Source: Gimesia chilikensis (lineage in GTDB: Bacteria; Planctomycetota; Planctomycetia; Planctomycetales; Planctomycetaceae). From it: DNA of 64,000 nt. The position numbers were made by a program, and so were the translations under genes. The stretch covers positions 4,325,748 through 4,389,747 of the forward strand of contig NZ_CP036266.1 of assembly GCF_007744075.1 (NCBI RefSeq), written 5' to 3'. Below the pieces are notes generated by a model, which did no database searches, was not told where the DNA came from, and saw nothing but the letters and a program-made list of their open reading frames with translations. The stretch's first letter is position 1. Every line of letters begins with the position of its first letter. Positions 19,353-27,429 of this stretch are shown in pieces.

Positions 19353-20147
19353 ATGTGGACTCTCTCTCGTATCGCCTTGTATCCGGTGAAATCTCTTGAT
19401 CCGGTGTTTGTTGAACAGGCCGAAGTACTCCCCGGAGGAGGCCTGGCCTGGGATCGGCAGTATGCTCTGTTTGATGCGGACGGAAAGGTCATCAATGCGA
19501 AGAAGCAGGCCACTATTCAACAGATCCGGGCCCGTTTCGATCTCGCCGGGCAGACGATCACTGTTTCCGCCCCTGACCGTGATCTCGCCGCGGAGCAGTT
19601 CGTGCTCTCAGAAAACCAGCCCGGGCTTGCAGCGTGGTTCAGCGATTATTTCGATCAGCGCGTGACGCTGAAATCAAACACATCTACCGGCTTTCCCGAC
19701 GATCTCGAAGCCTCGGGGCCGACGATCATCAGCACGCAGACGTATGAAGAACTTGCCCGCTGGTTTCCAGGGATCTCGGTCGATGAGTTGCGGTTGCGAT
19801 TCCGGGCCAACCTGGAATTCGCGGGGGACCTCCCTTTCTGTGAAGACCGGCTCTACAATCAACTGGATCCGCCGGTGCTGTTCCGGGCAGGAGCGGTGAC
19901 GTTCGCCGGTTCGAACCCCTGCAAGCGGTGCGTGGTTCCCTCGCGTGTGCCGACGACAGGCCAGACCGATGCCCAGTTCATGAAAACGTTCATTCGGAAA
20001 CGGGAGGAAACATTTCCCTCCTGGGGCGTGCTGTCACTGTTCCGGAACATGTATCGACTGGCGGTCAACACGCGTCTGCATGAGCTGCCCGAGGGTCAAC
20101 CGCCGCGAATTCAGTGCGGTGACACACTGGAAATTCTTTCCCGATAG
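19353..20147 (+). CDS. MOSC domain protein (YcbX-like)
   Basis: 264 residues. The N-terminus (LSRIALYPVKSLDPVFVEQAEV followed by GLAWDRQYALFD) matches the MOSC N-terminal beta-barrel domain. The C-terminal half has FAGSNPCKRCVVPSRVPTTG, with the conserved Cys of MOSC domains that bind the molybdenum cofactor or its sulfur. Such proteins (YcbX, YiiM, mARC family) reduce N-hydroxylated compounds or handle sulfur on Moco. The length fits two-domain MOSC proteins without the ferredoxin domain carried by E. coli YcbX. It sits 34 bases after the preceding gene but is probably functionally separate. Confidence 0.85.
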   Translation: MWTLSRIALYPVKSLDPVFVEQAEVLPGGGLAWDRQYALFDADGKVINAKKQATIQQIRARFDLAGQTITVSAPDRDLAAEQFVLSENQPGLAAWFSDYFDQRVTLKSNTSTGFPDDLEASGPTIISTQTYEELARWFPGISVDELRLRFRANLEFAGDLPFCEDRLYNQLDPPVLFRAGAVTFAGSNPCKRCVVPSRVPTTGQTDAQFMKTFIRKREETFPSWGVLSLFRNMYRLAVNTRLHELPEGQPPRIQCGDTLEILSR

Positions 20148-20391
20148 TACGGGCTGCAGCGAAAAATCAACAAAAATGTCCAGGTGCAGAATCGCGCTAA
20201 CCGTTATATCCCTGTGCGGGAGACAGGTGGTTAGAGGATTCCCCTGCTTTTTTTGAAGATCCAGGCAGACTGTTCAAAAACAGTACGCTAAGTTTCAAGT
20301 GTCGCTTTTCAGAAACAGCTGCGAAAAAAACACGCGCTGTTTCCCAAAGAAAGCTTTGAAAAACCTCCCAACTTATTCGCAGGGAATCGCG

Positions 20392-20589
20392 ATGCTTGTT
20401 CTCAGCCGTAAAAAAGACGAAAAAATTATGATTGGTGATTCAATCACATTGATGGTGATTGAAATCAAGAACGACAAAGTCCGCCTTGGAATCGAAGCAC
20501 CGAAAGACGTTACCGTCCATCGGGAAGAAGTCTATGCTGCGATCAAGGAACAGTCTGCACACGACAGTAAAGACTTTACATCTCACTAG
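20392..20589 (+). CDS. csrA: Carbon storage regulator CsrA
   Basis: 65 residues beginning MLVLSRKKDEKIMIGDSI, the canonical CsrA start, with the conserved IGIEAP-like segment LGIEAPKDVTVHREEVY. CsrA dimers bind GGA motifs in mRNA leaders and control translation and stability. The ATG at 20392 was chosen because it gives the family's usual length and is preceded by AGGGAATCGCG. A start at 20299 would add 31 residues not seen in CsrA. It is monocistronic, with 244 bases upstream and a convergent gene downstream. In other bacteria fliW often accompanies csrA; none is seen here. Confidence 0.96.
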   Translation: MLVLSRKKDEKIMIGDSITLMVIEIKNDKVRLGIEAPKDVTVHREEVYAAIKEQSAHDSKDFTSH

Positions 20590-20627
20590 TCGTTTCTGAC
20601 CGTCTTTCTACCAGCCGCCCGCAGGAA

Positions 20628-21518
20628 TCAGCTGTCTTGTGCCTGCGCCCACATTTTGTCGAACAGTTTACTCTGTTCTGCCAGGGCCTTCACGGGATCA
20701 CCTTTGGGTAGCACGCCCTCTTCCAGCATCAGCCAGCCGGTATAGTTCGCTCCCGCCATCAGTTCGAAGAACCGTTTGTGCGGATAGGGATTATGAATCA
20801 GGTCGTGAATGTGTGTCGTATCGCCCAGGCGATCTTTCACCATCGCGAAGTTCGCATCCAGGCCCGCCCCTTCGAGATCCTGCTTGTTGCAGTTCCAGCA
20901 GATCGCCACATTGGGATGATCGGCTACATCCAGAATTTTTCGGATCGTAGGCAGATGAGCACATTTGCCGTGCACTTCCAGACGAATCTGCTGTCCATAG
21001 TCGGCACCGAAGGCTCCCATTTCATTCAGTGACTTGCCGATCTGTTCGATGGTCACTTCTTCGGGAACGTTCTTGTGAAATGAATCGGGCTTAACCTTAA
21101 CGCCAGTTCCCCCGACATCGTGGCTGAGTTTGATGAACTCTTTCGTCGCTTCTTTGGCCTGCTTCAGCACGTCAGCATCCGGGTTGTCGTAACGCTCGTT
21201 GCTGCCGATTCCGACCAGGGTGACTGGGCTGTCCATGAATTTCTTCGCGACTTCGCGACGTTCGGTTTTGTTCAGATCGCGTTCGACGCCGTGCTTGTGT
21301 GTGGTCCGCAGTTCGACGCCGAGGACGTTCGCGGTTTCACAGTTTTTCAGCAGGGTAGGCAGATCCCAGTCTTTGGCCCACTGATAGGTGACCAGACCGT
21401 ATTGTGCCTGGGCTTTCTTTTCTTCGGCACGAGCGAGGGCCGGCAGGCCTCCCCCCATTGCCAGCATTCCCCCCAGTGCACTTGTTTTCAAAAAGTCGCG
21501 GCGGGAGTAAAATACCAT
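20628..21518 (-). CDS. Tat-exported sugar phosphate isomerase/epimerase-like protein
   Basis: 296 residues from the ATG at 21518, chosen because CGGAGAACACTGAT precedes it; an upstream ATG at 21563 would add 15 residues. The N-terminus has a twin-arginine signal (SRRDFLKTSALGGMLAMGG) ending near ALARA. The remainder is a xylose-isomerase-like TIM barrel with features such as GVELRTTHKHG, LEVHGKCAHLP, NVAICWNCNKQD and GWLMLEEGV. Planctomycetes carry many such exported paralogs, usually of unknown substrate in carbohydrate catabolism. It converges on csrA with a short gap. Confidence 0.85.
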   Translation of the reverse strand: MVFYSRRDFLKTSALGGMLAMGGGLPALARAEEKKAQAQYGLVTYQWAKDWDLPTLLKNCETANVLGVELRTTHKHGVERDLNKTERREVAKKFMDSPVTLVGIGSNERYDNPDADVLKQAKEATKEFIKLSHDVGGTGVKVKPDSFHKNVPEEVTIEQIGKSLNEMGAFGADYGQQIRLEVHGKCAHLPTIRKILDVADHPNVAICWNCNKQDLEGAGLDANFAMVKDRLGDTTHIHDLIHNPYPHKRFFELMAGANYTGWLMLEEGVLPKGDPVKALAEQSKLFDKMWAQAQDS

Positions 21519-21664
21519 ATCAGTGTTCTCCGTTGTGTAGGAATGCTGTGTCAAACGCCTCACTGTCGCGGGCTGCCTCTATTATTACGCAGGTCGCTCA
21601 CAGATTACAAACGTCTTTTGAGCGGTTTTCTGAGTTAAGTCAGCCTGCAGCCGATTGGGGCAAC

Positions 21665-21693
21665 TTTACAAGTCATTCCGTTCCCTTTATAAA
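21665..21693 (+). promoter_or_regulatory. Candidate promoter of htpG
   Basis: TTTACA at 21665-21670 and TATAAA at 21688-21693 are separated by 17 bases, a good vegetative sigma-70 match. It lies about 100 bases upstream of the chosen htpG start at 21793. No CIRCE inverted repeat and no obvious heat-shock sigma element was seen in this gap. Confidence 0.5.
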
Positions 21694-21792
21694 CGGAGCA
21701 CGATCTGTCCGGCTGCCGTCTGTTGACCAGCAGGACATCAATGTTGATTGATTCGTTACTCTATTTGTCTGTTTTCGATTCAGAGAAAGATC

Positions 21793-23703
21793 ATGAACGA
21801 AAAAACCGCACCAGAAAAATTCACGTTTCAGGCAGAAATCAAAAAACTTCTCGATCTGCTTTCCCACTCACTGTACCAGAATCGGGAAATCGCCATCCGG
21901 GAGCTGATCTCAAACGCCTCGGATGCCCTGGACAAGTACCGGTTCCTTTCGTTGACGGATGAATCCCTCAAAGATGAGCAGCCTCTTGAGATTCGTCTTG
22001 AGCCGGACAAAGAAAACCGCGTACTGGCCATCTGTGACAACGGCGTCGGGATGACTCACGATGAGTTGATCGAGAACATCGGTACGATTGCCCACAGTGG
22101 TTCGCTCGACTTTCTGAAAAACGCCCAGGGGAATGAAAAGGAAGAAGTCTCGCTGATCGGTAAATTCGGCGTCGGGTTCTACTCCGCCTTCATGCTGGCC
22201 GACAAGGTCGAAGTCCTGACTCGCAGCTGCCGGGAAGAAAAAGGCTGGAAATGGGAATCGGACGGTTCCGGCGATTTCACCATCGAACCGCAGGAAGACA
22301 TCGGCCGGGGAACATCCATTCGCCTACATCTCCGCAAAGATCTGGATGAATACACCCAGGACACGCGGCTCAAATACATCCTCAATAAATATTCGACCTT
22401 CGTCCCCTACCCGATCAAGCTGGGTGACGAACTGGTTAACGATCAGAAGCCGATCTGGATCGAGCCAAAAACGCAGCTCACACAGGAGCAGTACGACGGC
22501 TTCTACCAGTACCTGGCTCACAATGGGGAAGAATCGGCCCGTTGGCACCTGCATCTCAGCAGCGATTCACCGTTCCAGTTCCACGCCATCCTCTATTGCC
22601 CGCAGACCAACCTGGAACTGATGGGCTTTGGCCGGACCGAGCACGGCATCAGCCTGTGTGCCAAACGGATCCTGGTACAGAATGATAACCGGGACCTGCT
22701 CCCCGAATACCTGCGGTTCCTGTATGGCCTGGTCGACTCAGCCGACCTGCCGTTGAATATTTCACGCGAATCACTGCAGGACAACACCGTATTTCGCAAA
22801 ATTAAAAAGGTACTCACCAAACGAGTGCTCTCTCACCTGGCGTCGATGGCCAAGGACGACGAAGATAAGTATCTCGAGTTCTATCGCCAGTTCGGCAGTG
22901 CCCTGCGGGAAGGCATCGGCACCGATTTCGAGAACCGCGACACCCTTGCCAAACTGCTGCGGTTCCCCTCGTCACGAGGGACCTCTGAAAACGAGCTCGT
23001 TTCGCTGGAAGCCTATCTCGAAAAGGCCGACGAGAACCAGAAGCAGATCTATTACCTGGGCGGTAACGATTTCCATACGATTTCCCGCAATCCGAACCTG
23101 GAAATCTTCCGCAAGAAGGGGATCGAAGTCTTCTACCTGCCTGACCCGATGGATGAGATCGTCCTCTCGAACCTGGCGAAGTTCGAAGACTTTGATATCG
23201 TCTCGATCGACTCTGCCGAGGTAAAACTGCCGGGCGACGAGAAAGCCGAAACGGACAGCGAAGAAAAAGAGGACGAGAAGAAGGAAGAACAGGAAGCGCT
23301 GACTCCCGAGTTTGAAAAGGTCCTCTCTCTGTTCCAGGAAGAACTCAAGGACGACGTGGAATCGGTGACCAAATCGGATCGTCTGACTGACAGCCCCTGC
23401 TGCCTGGTGATGCCGGAAGGGGCCATCAGTTCGCAGCTGCAGAAAGTCCTGAGCATGAACAACAAGGACTTCCCGACCAGCAAGCGGATTCTGGAAATCA
23501 ACCCGGACGCCGAGCTGATCAAGCGGCTCTGCACGCTCTCGTCGAACGCAGATCAGCATGCCTTCATTAAGCAATGCGGTCGGCAGCTGTTCTGGAACGC
23601 TTCCCTGATGACGGGGATCGCAACCAGCCCGGAAGAGATCACGTCCAATATCCAGAGCATGATGGAAGAGCTGGCACAGAAACGCTCGCCCATCATTACT
23701 TAA
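21793..23703 (+). CDS. htpG: HtpG, Hsp90 family molecular chaperone
   Basis: 636 residues, the usual HtpG length. The start at 21793 gives MNEKTAPEKFTFQAEIKKLL; an in-frame ATG at 21748 would add 15 residues not typical of the family. The N-terminal GHKL ATPase has NREIAIRELISNASDALDK, ICDNGVGMT and GKFGVGFYSAF, the ATP-lid and nucleotide-binding motifs. The middle domain has LPLNISRESLQ, which contains the catalytic-loop Arg region. A charged acidic segment (about 490-515, Glu/Asp/Lys-rich) precedes the C-terminal dimerisation domain. It acts as a cytosolic ATP-dependent homodimeric chaperone. Confidence 0.98.
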   Translation: MNEKTAPEKFTFQAEIKKLLDLLSHSLYQNREIAIRELISNASDALDKYRFLSLTDESLKDEQPLEIRLEPDKENRVLAICDNGVGMTHDELIENIGTIAHSGSLDFLKNAQGNEKEEVSLIGKFGVGFYSAFMLADKVEVLTRSCREEKGWKWESDGSGDFTIEPQEDIGRGTSIRLHLRKDLDEYTQDTRLKYILNKYSTFVPYPIKLGDELVNDQKPIWIEPKTQLTQEQYDGFYQYLAHNGEESARWHLHLSSDSPFQFHAILYCPQTNLELMGFGRTEHGISLCAKRILVQNDNRDLLPEYLRFLYGLVDSADLPLNISRESLQDNTVFRKIKKVLTKRVLSHLASMAKDDEDKYLEFYRQFGSALREGIGTDFENRDTLAKLLRFPSSRGTSENELVSLEAYLEKADENQKQIYYLGGNDFHTISRNPNLEIFRKKGIEVFYLPDPMDEIVLSNLAKFEDFDIVSIDSAEVKLPGDEKAETDSEEKEDEKKEEQEALTPEFEKVLSLFQEELKDDVESVTKSDRLTDSPCCLVMPEGAISSQLQKVLSMNNKDFPTSKRILEINPDAELIKRLCTLSSNADQHAFIKQCGRQLFWNASLMTGIATSPEEITSNIQSMMEELAQKRSPIIT

Positions 23704-23720
23704 TTTAGTCGATCTATTGC

Positions 23721-25193
23721 TCACCGCGGTTCCGCTTCCGGGGCCGCGGTGTAGTAATACATGTGAGGCACCGCTGGCTCGAACAGCCCCACGCGATCCC
23801 AGGGCGCGAGCAGTTCACGCGCTGTCTGCAGCCAGTCAGTTTTGTGTCCTGCAGAATGATCTTGGCGGGAAACGAGCTGATACCAGTCAGTGACCGCCTG
23901 TCGAAAACGTTCATCGTCGGCACAGAGGAGCCAGGGCCGCTGCTGTTCGTGAAAGCGGAGGTGCTCATAGCTCGTCGCGGCGGCAAAATAGAAGAGCGTA
24001 CTCAGCCAGAACCGTTCGAAATCGTGCCGACTGCGATAACAGCAGGCGACCAGTGTATCGATCAGCGAGCGCTCGGTCTGCAGTGAGTGCGAATATGTGG
24101 CGAGAGCTTCGGTCAGCGTCCCCTGCCCTGTATGCTGTTCCAGGACGGTAACGAGCCGTTCGATGCCACACAGCGTGTGAGCGATGCCTGTGCTGTGTAA
24201 CGGGTCGATGAAACCGACAGTGTGAGGCAGCAGCGCCCAGTCCGGCCCGGCACACTCTTTCCAGCCCCGCTGCAGGCGGCCGGTGGTCTGCAGTCCGTCT
24301 TCCGGATCTACACATTCTGCAGAAACGAATTGAGCCTGGATCGAGGGATAACGGTCCAGCAGTGTTTCCCAGTTCTGCTGCCCTGTTTCTCCGTCGAGAA
24401 CGAAGCCGGCGCTGGTGATGCCGTTATTGAACCGCAGCTGCCACATCCAGCCTTCATCGAGGACATGATGCAGTGCGCTATGGTCGCAGTAGAACGGATA
24501 ATTGTTCTGCGAGATGCCCTGCCCGTTCAGGATGGTCTGCCAGGGAGCGACATTGCGAAAATGCCCGAAAATCGCGGACGAGTGGGTTTTGAATTCGGTT
24601 TCCGCTTCGATGCCCAGCGCGCGGGCAACGATACCCGCGGCCCCGGTGGCATCGATCAGAAAGTTTGCCTGTAGGTCGATGCACTCGCCAAGTCGGGTCC
24701 CCTGGATCTGCCAGCCCGGGGCGTTGTGCTGTAATTCAACTTCGGTCTGATCGCGATAGACGATGCCGGACGCTGCCACCTGCCGGGCGAACCAGTGATC
24801 GACGTCGGCCCGGTACCAGTGTGTGTCGGCGAGGGTGTCACTGAGGTTGGCGGTCACCAGCAGTTCGCTGCCATGCGCGGGCTGCGTCTGAAAGGGCTGA
24901 TGCGGCGTGTGGGCAAAGTAACTGAAGCCCCGCTTGATACCGCAGCTGATGTCGGGATGGGCCTGCTGCCAGGTCCCATACTTGCAAAATGGCTCAAATT
25001 GTGGAAGATCGTACTGTGCAGCCAGTGACTGGAGCAGATAGCCGGCGGCGGGCGTGGAGGATTCCCCAATCGCGAAACGGGGATGGGTGCCGCGGTCGAA
25101 CAGGGCGACGGAGAGGCCAATGCGATCGAGCAACAGGGCCGTCAGACTGCCGCCGAAACCGGCTCCCAGGATCACCACATCAAATTGCTGCAT
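23721..25193 (-). CDS. FAD-dependent oxidoreductase of the flavin-dependent halogenase type
   Basis: 490 residues from the ATG at 25193; an ATG at 25247 would add 18 residues ahead of the FAD-binding strand and has no ribosome site. The protein starts with a Rossmann motif, VVILGAGFGGSLTALLL, then GESSTPAAGYLLQ, which resembles the GE(A/S)T(I)P stretch of tryptophan-halogenase-type enzymes. EGWMWQLRFNNG corresponds in position and pattern to the WxWxIP region of halogenases but lacks Ile-Pro. HTVGFIDPLHSTGIAHTL is the C-terminal FAD-contact motif. Known family members chlorinate or hydroxylate aromatic or phenolic substrates. Whether this one halogenates is unclear. Confidence 0.75.
   Translation of the reverse strand: MQQFDVVILGAGFGGSLTALLLDRIGLSVALFDRGTHPRFAIGESSTPAAGYLLQSLAAQYDLPQFEPFCKYGTWQQAHPDISCGIKRGFSYFAHTPHQPFQTQPAHGSELLVTANLSDTLADTHWYRADVDHWFARQVAASGIVYRDQTEVELQHNAPGWQIQGTRLGECIDLQANFLIDATGAAGIVARALGIEAETEFKTHSSAIFGHFRNVAPWQTILNGQGISQNNYPFYCDHSALHHVLDEGWMWQLRFNNGITSAGFVLDGETGQQNWETLLDRYPSIQAQFVSAECVDPEDGLQTTGRLQRGWKECAGPDWALLPHTVGFIDPLHSTGIAHTLCGIERLVTVLEQHTGQGTLTEALATYSHSLQTERSLIDTLVACCYRSRHDFERFWLSTLFYFAAATSYEHLRFHEQQRPWLLCADDERFRQAVTDWYQLVSRQDHSAGHKTDWLQTARELLAPWDRVGLFEPAVPHMYYYTAAPEAEPR
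23722..23751. terminator. Inverted repeat at the convergent htpG / oxidoreductase junction
   Basis: CACCGCGG (23722-23729) and CCGCGGTG (23744-23751) form a perfect 8-base-pair stem with a 14-base loop. It lies 18 bases after the htpG stop and inside the last codons of the convergent gene. There is no strong T-run, so a bidirectional terminator role is only possible. Confidence 0.35.
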
Positions 25194-25295
25194 CAGAGCG
25201 GACTGCCTCTGCTCAAATCGAAAGACAAACGAAAACACACGCTTCACATACTAACTGATTGCCCCGCAAAAAAGCAGGTTGAAAAAGGATAGATC

Positions 25296-26879
25296 ATGGA
25301 AACACAACCGGTTCTGATTAACGGAGAATGGACGACCTCGACAGGGTCTCAGACGTTTCAGGGAGTGAACCCCGCGACCGGCGAAACGCTGGCCCCGCTG
25401 TTCCCCGTCAGCCCCTGGGATGAAATCGAATCTGCCATCATCGCGGCCGCCGAAGCGTCCAAGGCGATGCGAGGCTGGCCGGGCGAACGGTTTGCCGCCT
25501 TCCTGGAAGCGTACGCGAATGAGATCGAAGCCCGCGCCGACGCCCTGGTGGACGCCGCCCATGCGGAGACTGGCTATCCCGAATCACCGCGGCTGCGTGA
25601 CGGCGAGCTGCCGCGAACGACAAATCAGCTGCGTCAGGCCGCCAATCATGCCCGCGAAGGTTCCTGGGCGCAGCCGACCATCGACACCGCCGCCGGCATT
25701 AGTTCGATGTTCGGGCCGATTGGTCCCGTGACCGTGTTTGGCCCGAACAACTTCCCGTTTGCGTTCAACAGCATCGCCGGGGGTGACTTCGCCGCCGCGG
25801 TTGCCGCGGGGAACCCGGTAATCGCCAAAGGACATTCTTCGCACCCGGAAACCACACGCATCTTCGGAGAGGCCGCCGACGCAGCTGCTAAAGCAACTGA
25901 CATGCCGGCCGGTTTCGTGCAGCTGATCTACCGAACGAGCCACTCGGACGGCTGCCGTCTCGTGTCGCACCCGCTGATGGGGGCCATCGGTTATACCGGC
26001 GGACGGAGTGCGGGGCTGACCATCAAGGAAGCGGCCGACAAGGCGGGCAAGCCGGTCTACCTGGAACTCTCCAGCATCAACCCGGTCTTCGTTCTGCCGG
26101 GTGCACTGGCCGAGCGGAGCGCGGAGATCGCGGAGGAATTCAAGGGGAGCTGCCTGATGGGAACCGGTCAGTTCTGTACGAATCCGGGGCTGGTGGTCCT
26201 CAAAGGGGGCGAAACCGCGGAGACCTTCATCGATCAGGTCAAACAGCAGTTCGAAGCGGCCCCGGCCGGCGTGCTGCTGAGCGAAGGAGTGCAGCGTGGC
26301 TTCCTGTCCGGTATTACCGCGATTCAGGAAGCAGGGGCGACACTCGTCACCGGCGGGACTTCCACTGAGGGCGACGGGTTCTCCTGTGCGAACACACTGC
26401 TGCGGGTCTCGGGGAGTGCCTTCCTGAAAGATCCCGAAGCTTTGCAGGCCGAGGCGTTCGGCAACAGTTCGCTGTTTGTCGTCGCGGAGAGTGATGAGGA
26501 GCTGGTTCAGATCGCCGAGTGCCTGGAAGGGAACCTGACCGGCTGCATTTACAGTCAGACCACAGGTGAGGATGACGGGTTGTACGATCTGGTCGCCCCG
26601 GCCCTGCGTCAGAAGGTGGGCCGACTGCTGAACGACAAGATGCCCACCGGCGTGGCCGTCAGCCCGGCGATGAATCATGGCGGCCCCTTCCCTTCGACGG
26701 GACATCCGGTCTTCACATCAGTCGGAATTCCGGCAGCGATCCACCGGTTCTCGATGCTGCAGTGCTACGATAACGTCCGCCCCGGGCGTCTGCCGGCAGC
26801 TCTGCAGCCAAAGAATTCAAACCCGGCCCAGTGGCGTTATATTGATGGAATGTACACACAGGGCGATTACAGTGCGTAG
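25296..26879 (+). CDS. NADP-type aldehyde dehydrogenase (alpha-ketoglutaric semialdehyde dehydrogenase-like)
   Basis: 527 residues with AAAAAGGAT before the ATG. The ALDH fold is clear: FGPNNFPFAFNSIAGGD (cofactor-binding region), AIGYTGGRSAG, the general-base segment VYLELSSINPVF, and the nucleophile Cys at about residue 294 in MGTGQFCTNPGL. The FT(C) and NPGL variants match the 2,5-dioxovalerate/alpha-ketoglutaric semialdehyde dehydrogenase branch, which oxidises the semialdehyde to 2-oxoglutarate at the end of pentose, aldarate or hydroxyproline degradation. The neighbours do not confirm the pathway. It is divergent from the halogenase-like gene. Confidence 0.88.
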   Translation: METQPVLINGEWTTSTGSQTFQGVNPATGETLAPLFPVSPWDEIESAIIAAAEASKAMRGWPGERFAAFLEAYANEIEARADALVDAAHAETGYPESPRLRDGELPRTTNQLRQAANHAREGSWAQPTIDTAAGISSMFGPIGPVTVFGPNNFPFAFNSIAGGDFAAAVAAGNPVIAKGHSSHPETTRIFGEAADAAAKATDMPAGFVQLIYRTSHSDGCRLVSHPLMGAIGYTGGRSAGLTIKEAADKAGKPVYLELSSINPVFVLPGALAERSAEIAEEFKGSCLMGTGQFCTNPGLVVLKGGETAETFIDQVKQQFEAAPAGVLLSEGVQRGFLSGITAIQEAGATLVTGGTSTEGDGFSCANTLLRVSGSAFLKDPEALQAEAFGNSSLFVVAESDEELVQIAECLEGNLTGCIYSQTTGEDDGLYDLVAPALRQKVGRLLNDKMPTGVAVSPAMNHGGPFPSTGHPVFTSVGIPAAIHRFSMLQCYDNVRPGRLPAALQPKNSNPAQWRYIDGMYTQGDYSA

Positions 26880-27032
26880 TCAGGGGACGAAACGGGCCGT
26901 GGACGGCGGCCCTGCAGTCACTTTAAAAACGTTCAGAGGCGGGAATAAGCGAACCTGTCAGGGAGCAGAGGCGTCTGAACGACTAAGGGTTGAGAAAATA
27001 TGAATTTAGAGAGATTTTTTTTGCCCGTAACG

Positions 27033-27062
27033 TTGTGAAGTGATTGTGGTTGTTGCTATTAT
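27033..27062 (+). promoter_or_regulatory. Candidate promoter of tRNA-Lys
   Basis: TTGTGA (27033-27038) and TATTAT (27057-27062) are 18 bases apart. They lie about 90 bases upstream of the mature tRNA 5' end, so a 5' leader would be removed by RNase P. The 26880-27154 gap holds nothing else clear except a CGTTCAGA / TCTGAACG inverted repeat around 26930-26982. Confidence 0.4.
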
Positions 27063-27154
27063 CCTGACTCAGTCATCAAACGGCCTGTCGAGCAGCGGAC
27101 ACCAACCACGCCGCAATAAATGCTCCGGCCGATCAAAATACAGTGAGAACAAAT

Positions 27155-27227
<73 letters not shown>

Positions 27228-27232
27228 TTCTT

Positions 27233-27267
27233 AAGAGCCTTAAGCTTCTATAGCTTAAGGCTTTTTT
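27233..27267 (+). terminator. Rho-independent terminator of tRNA-Lys
   Basis: AGCCTTAAGCT (27236-27246) and AGCTTAAGGCT (27252-27262) form a perfect 11-base-pair stem around a 5-base loop. It is followed directly by a run of six T. It starts within 10 bases of the tRNA 3' end. Confidence 0.92.
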
Positions 27268-27429
27268 GTTTTACGGCCTGCTGGTTTCATTTGACCTCGC
27301 TGGTTATGACGAGAGTTAAAGGCATTGCTCTGAGACTGGCTGATGGCAGTCAGTAATGGATTTGCCTGTTAAATTGGAGTGCCTGCGTTCGTGTCGCGTC
27401 TTTGAGTCTGAAGTGTCAGGGGAGATTGA

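Noticed and set aside
20299-20391. N-terminal extension of CsrA from an upstream start
   Set aside because: CsrA proteins begin at MLVLSRK, and the ATG at 20392 has its own ribosome site.
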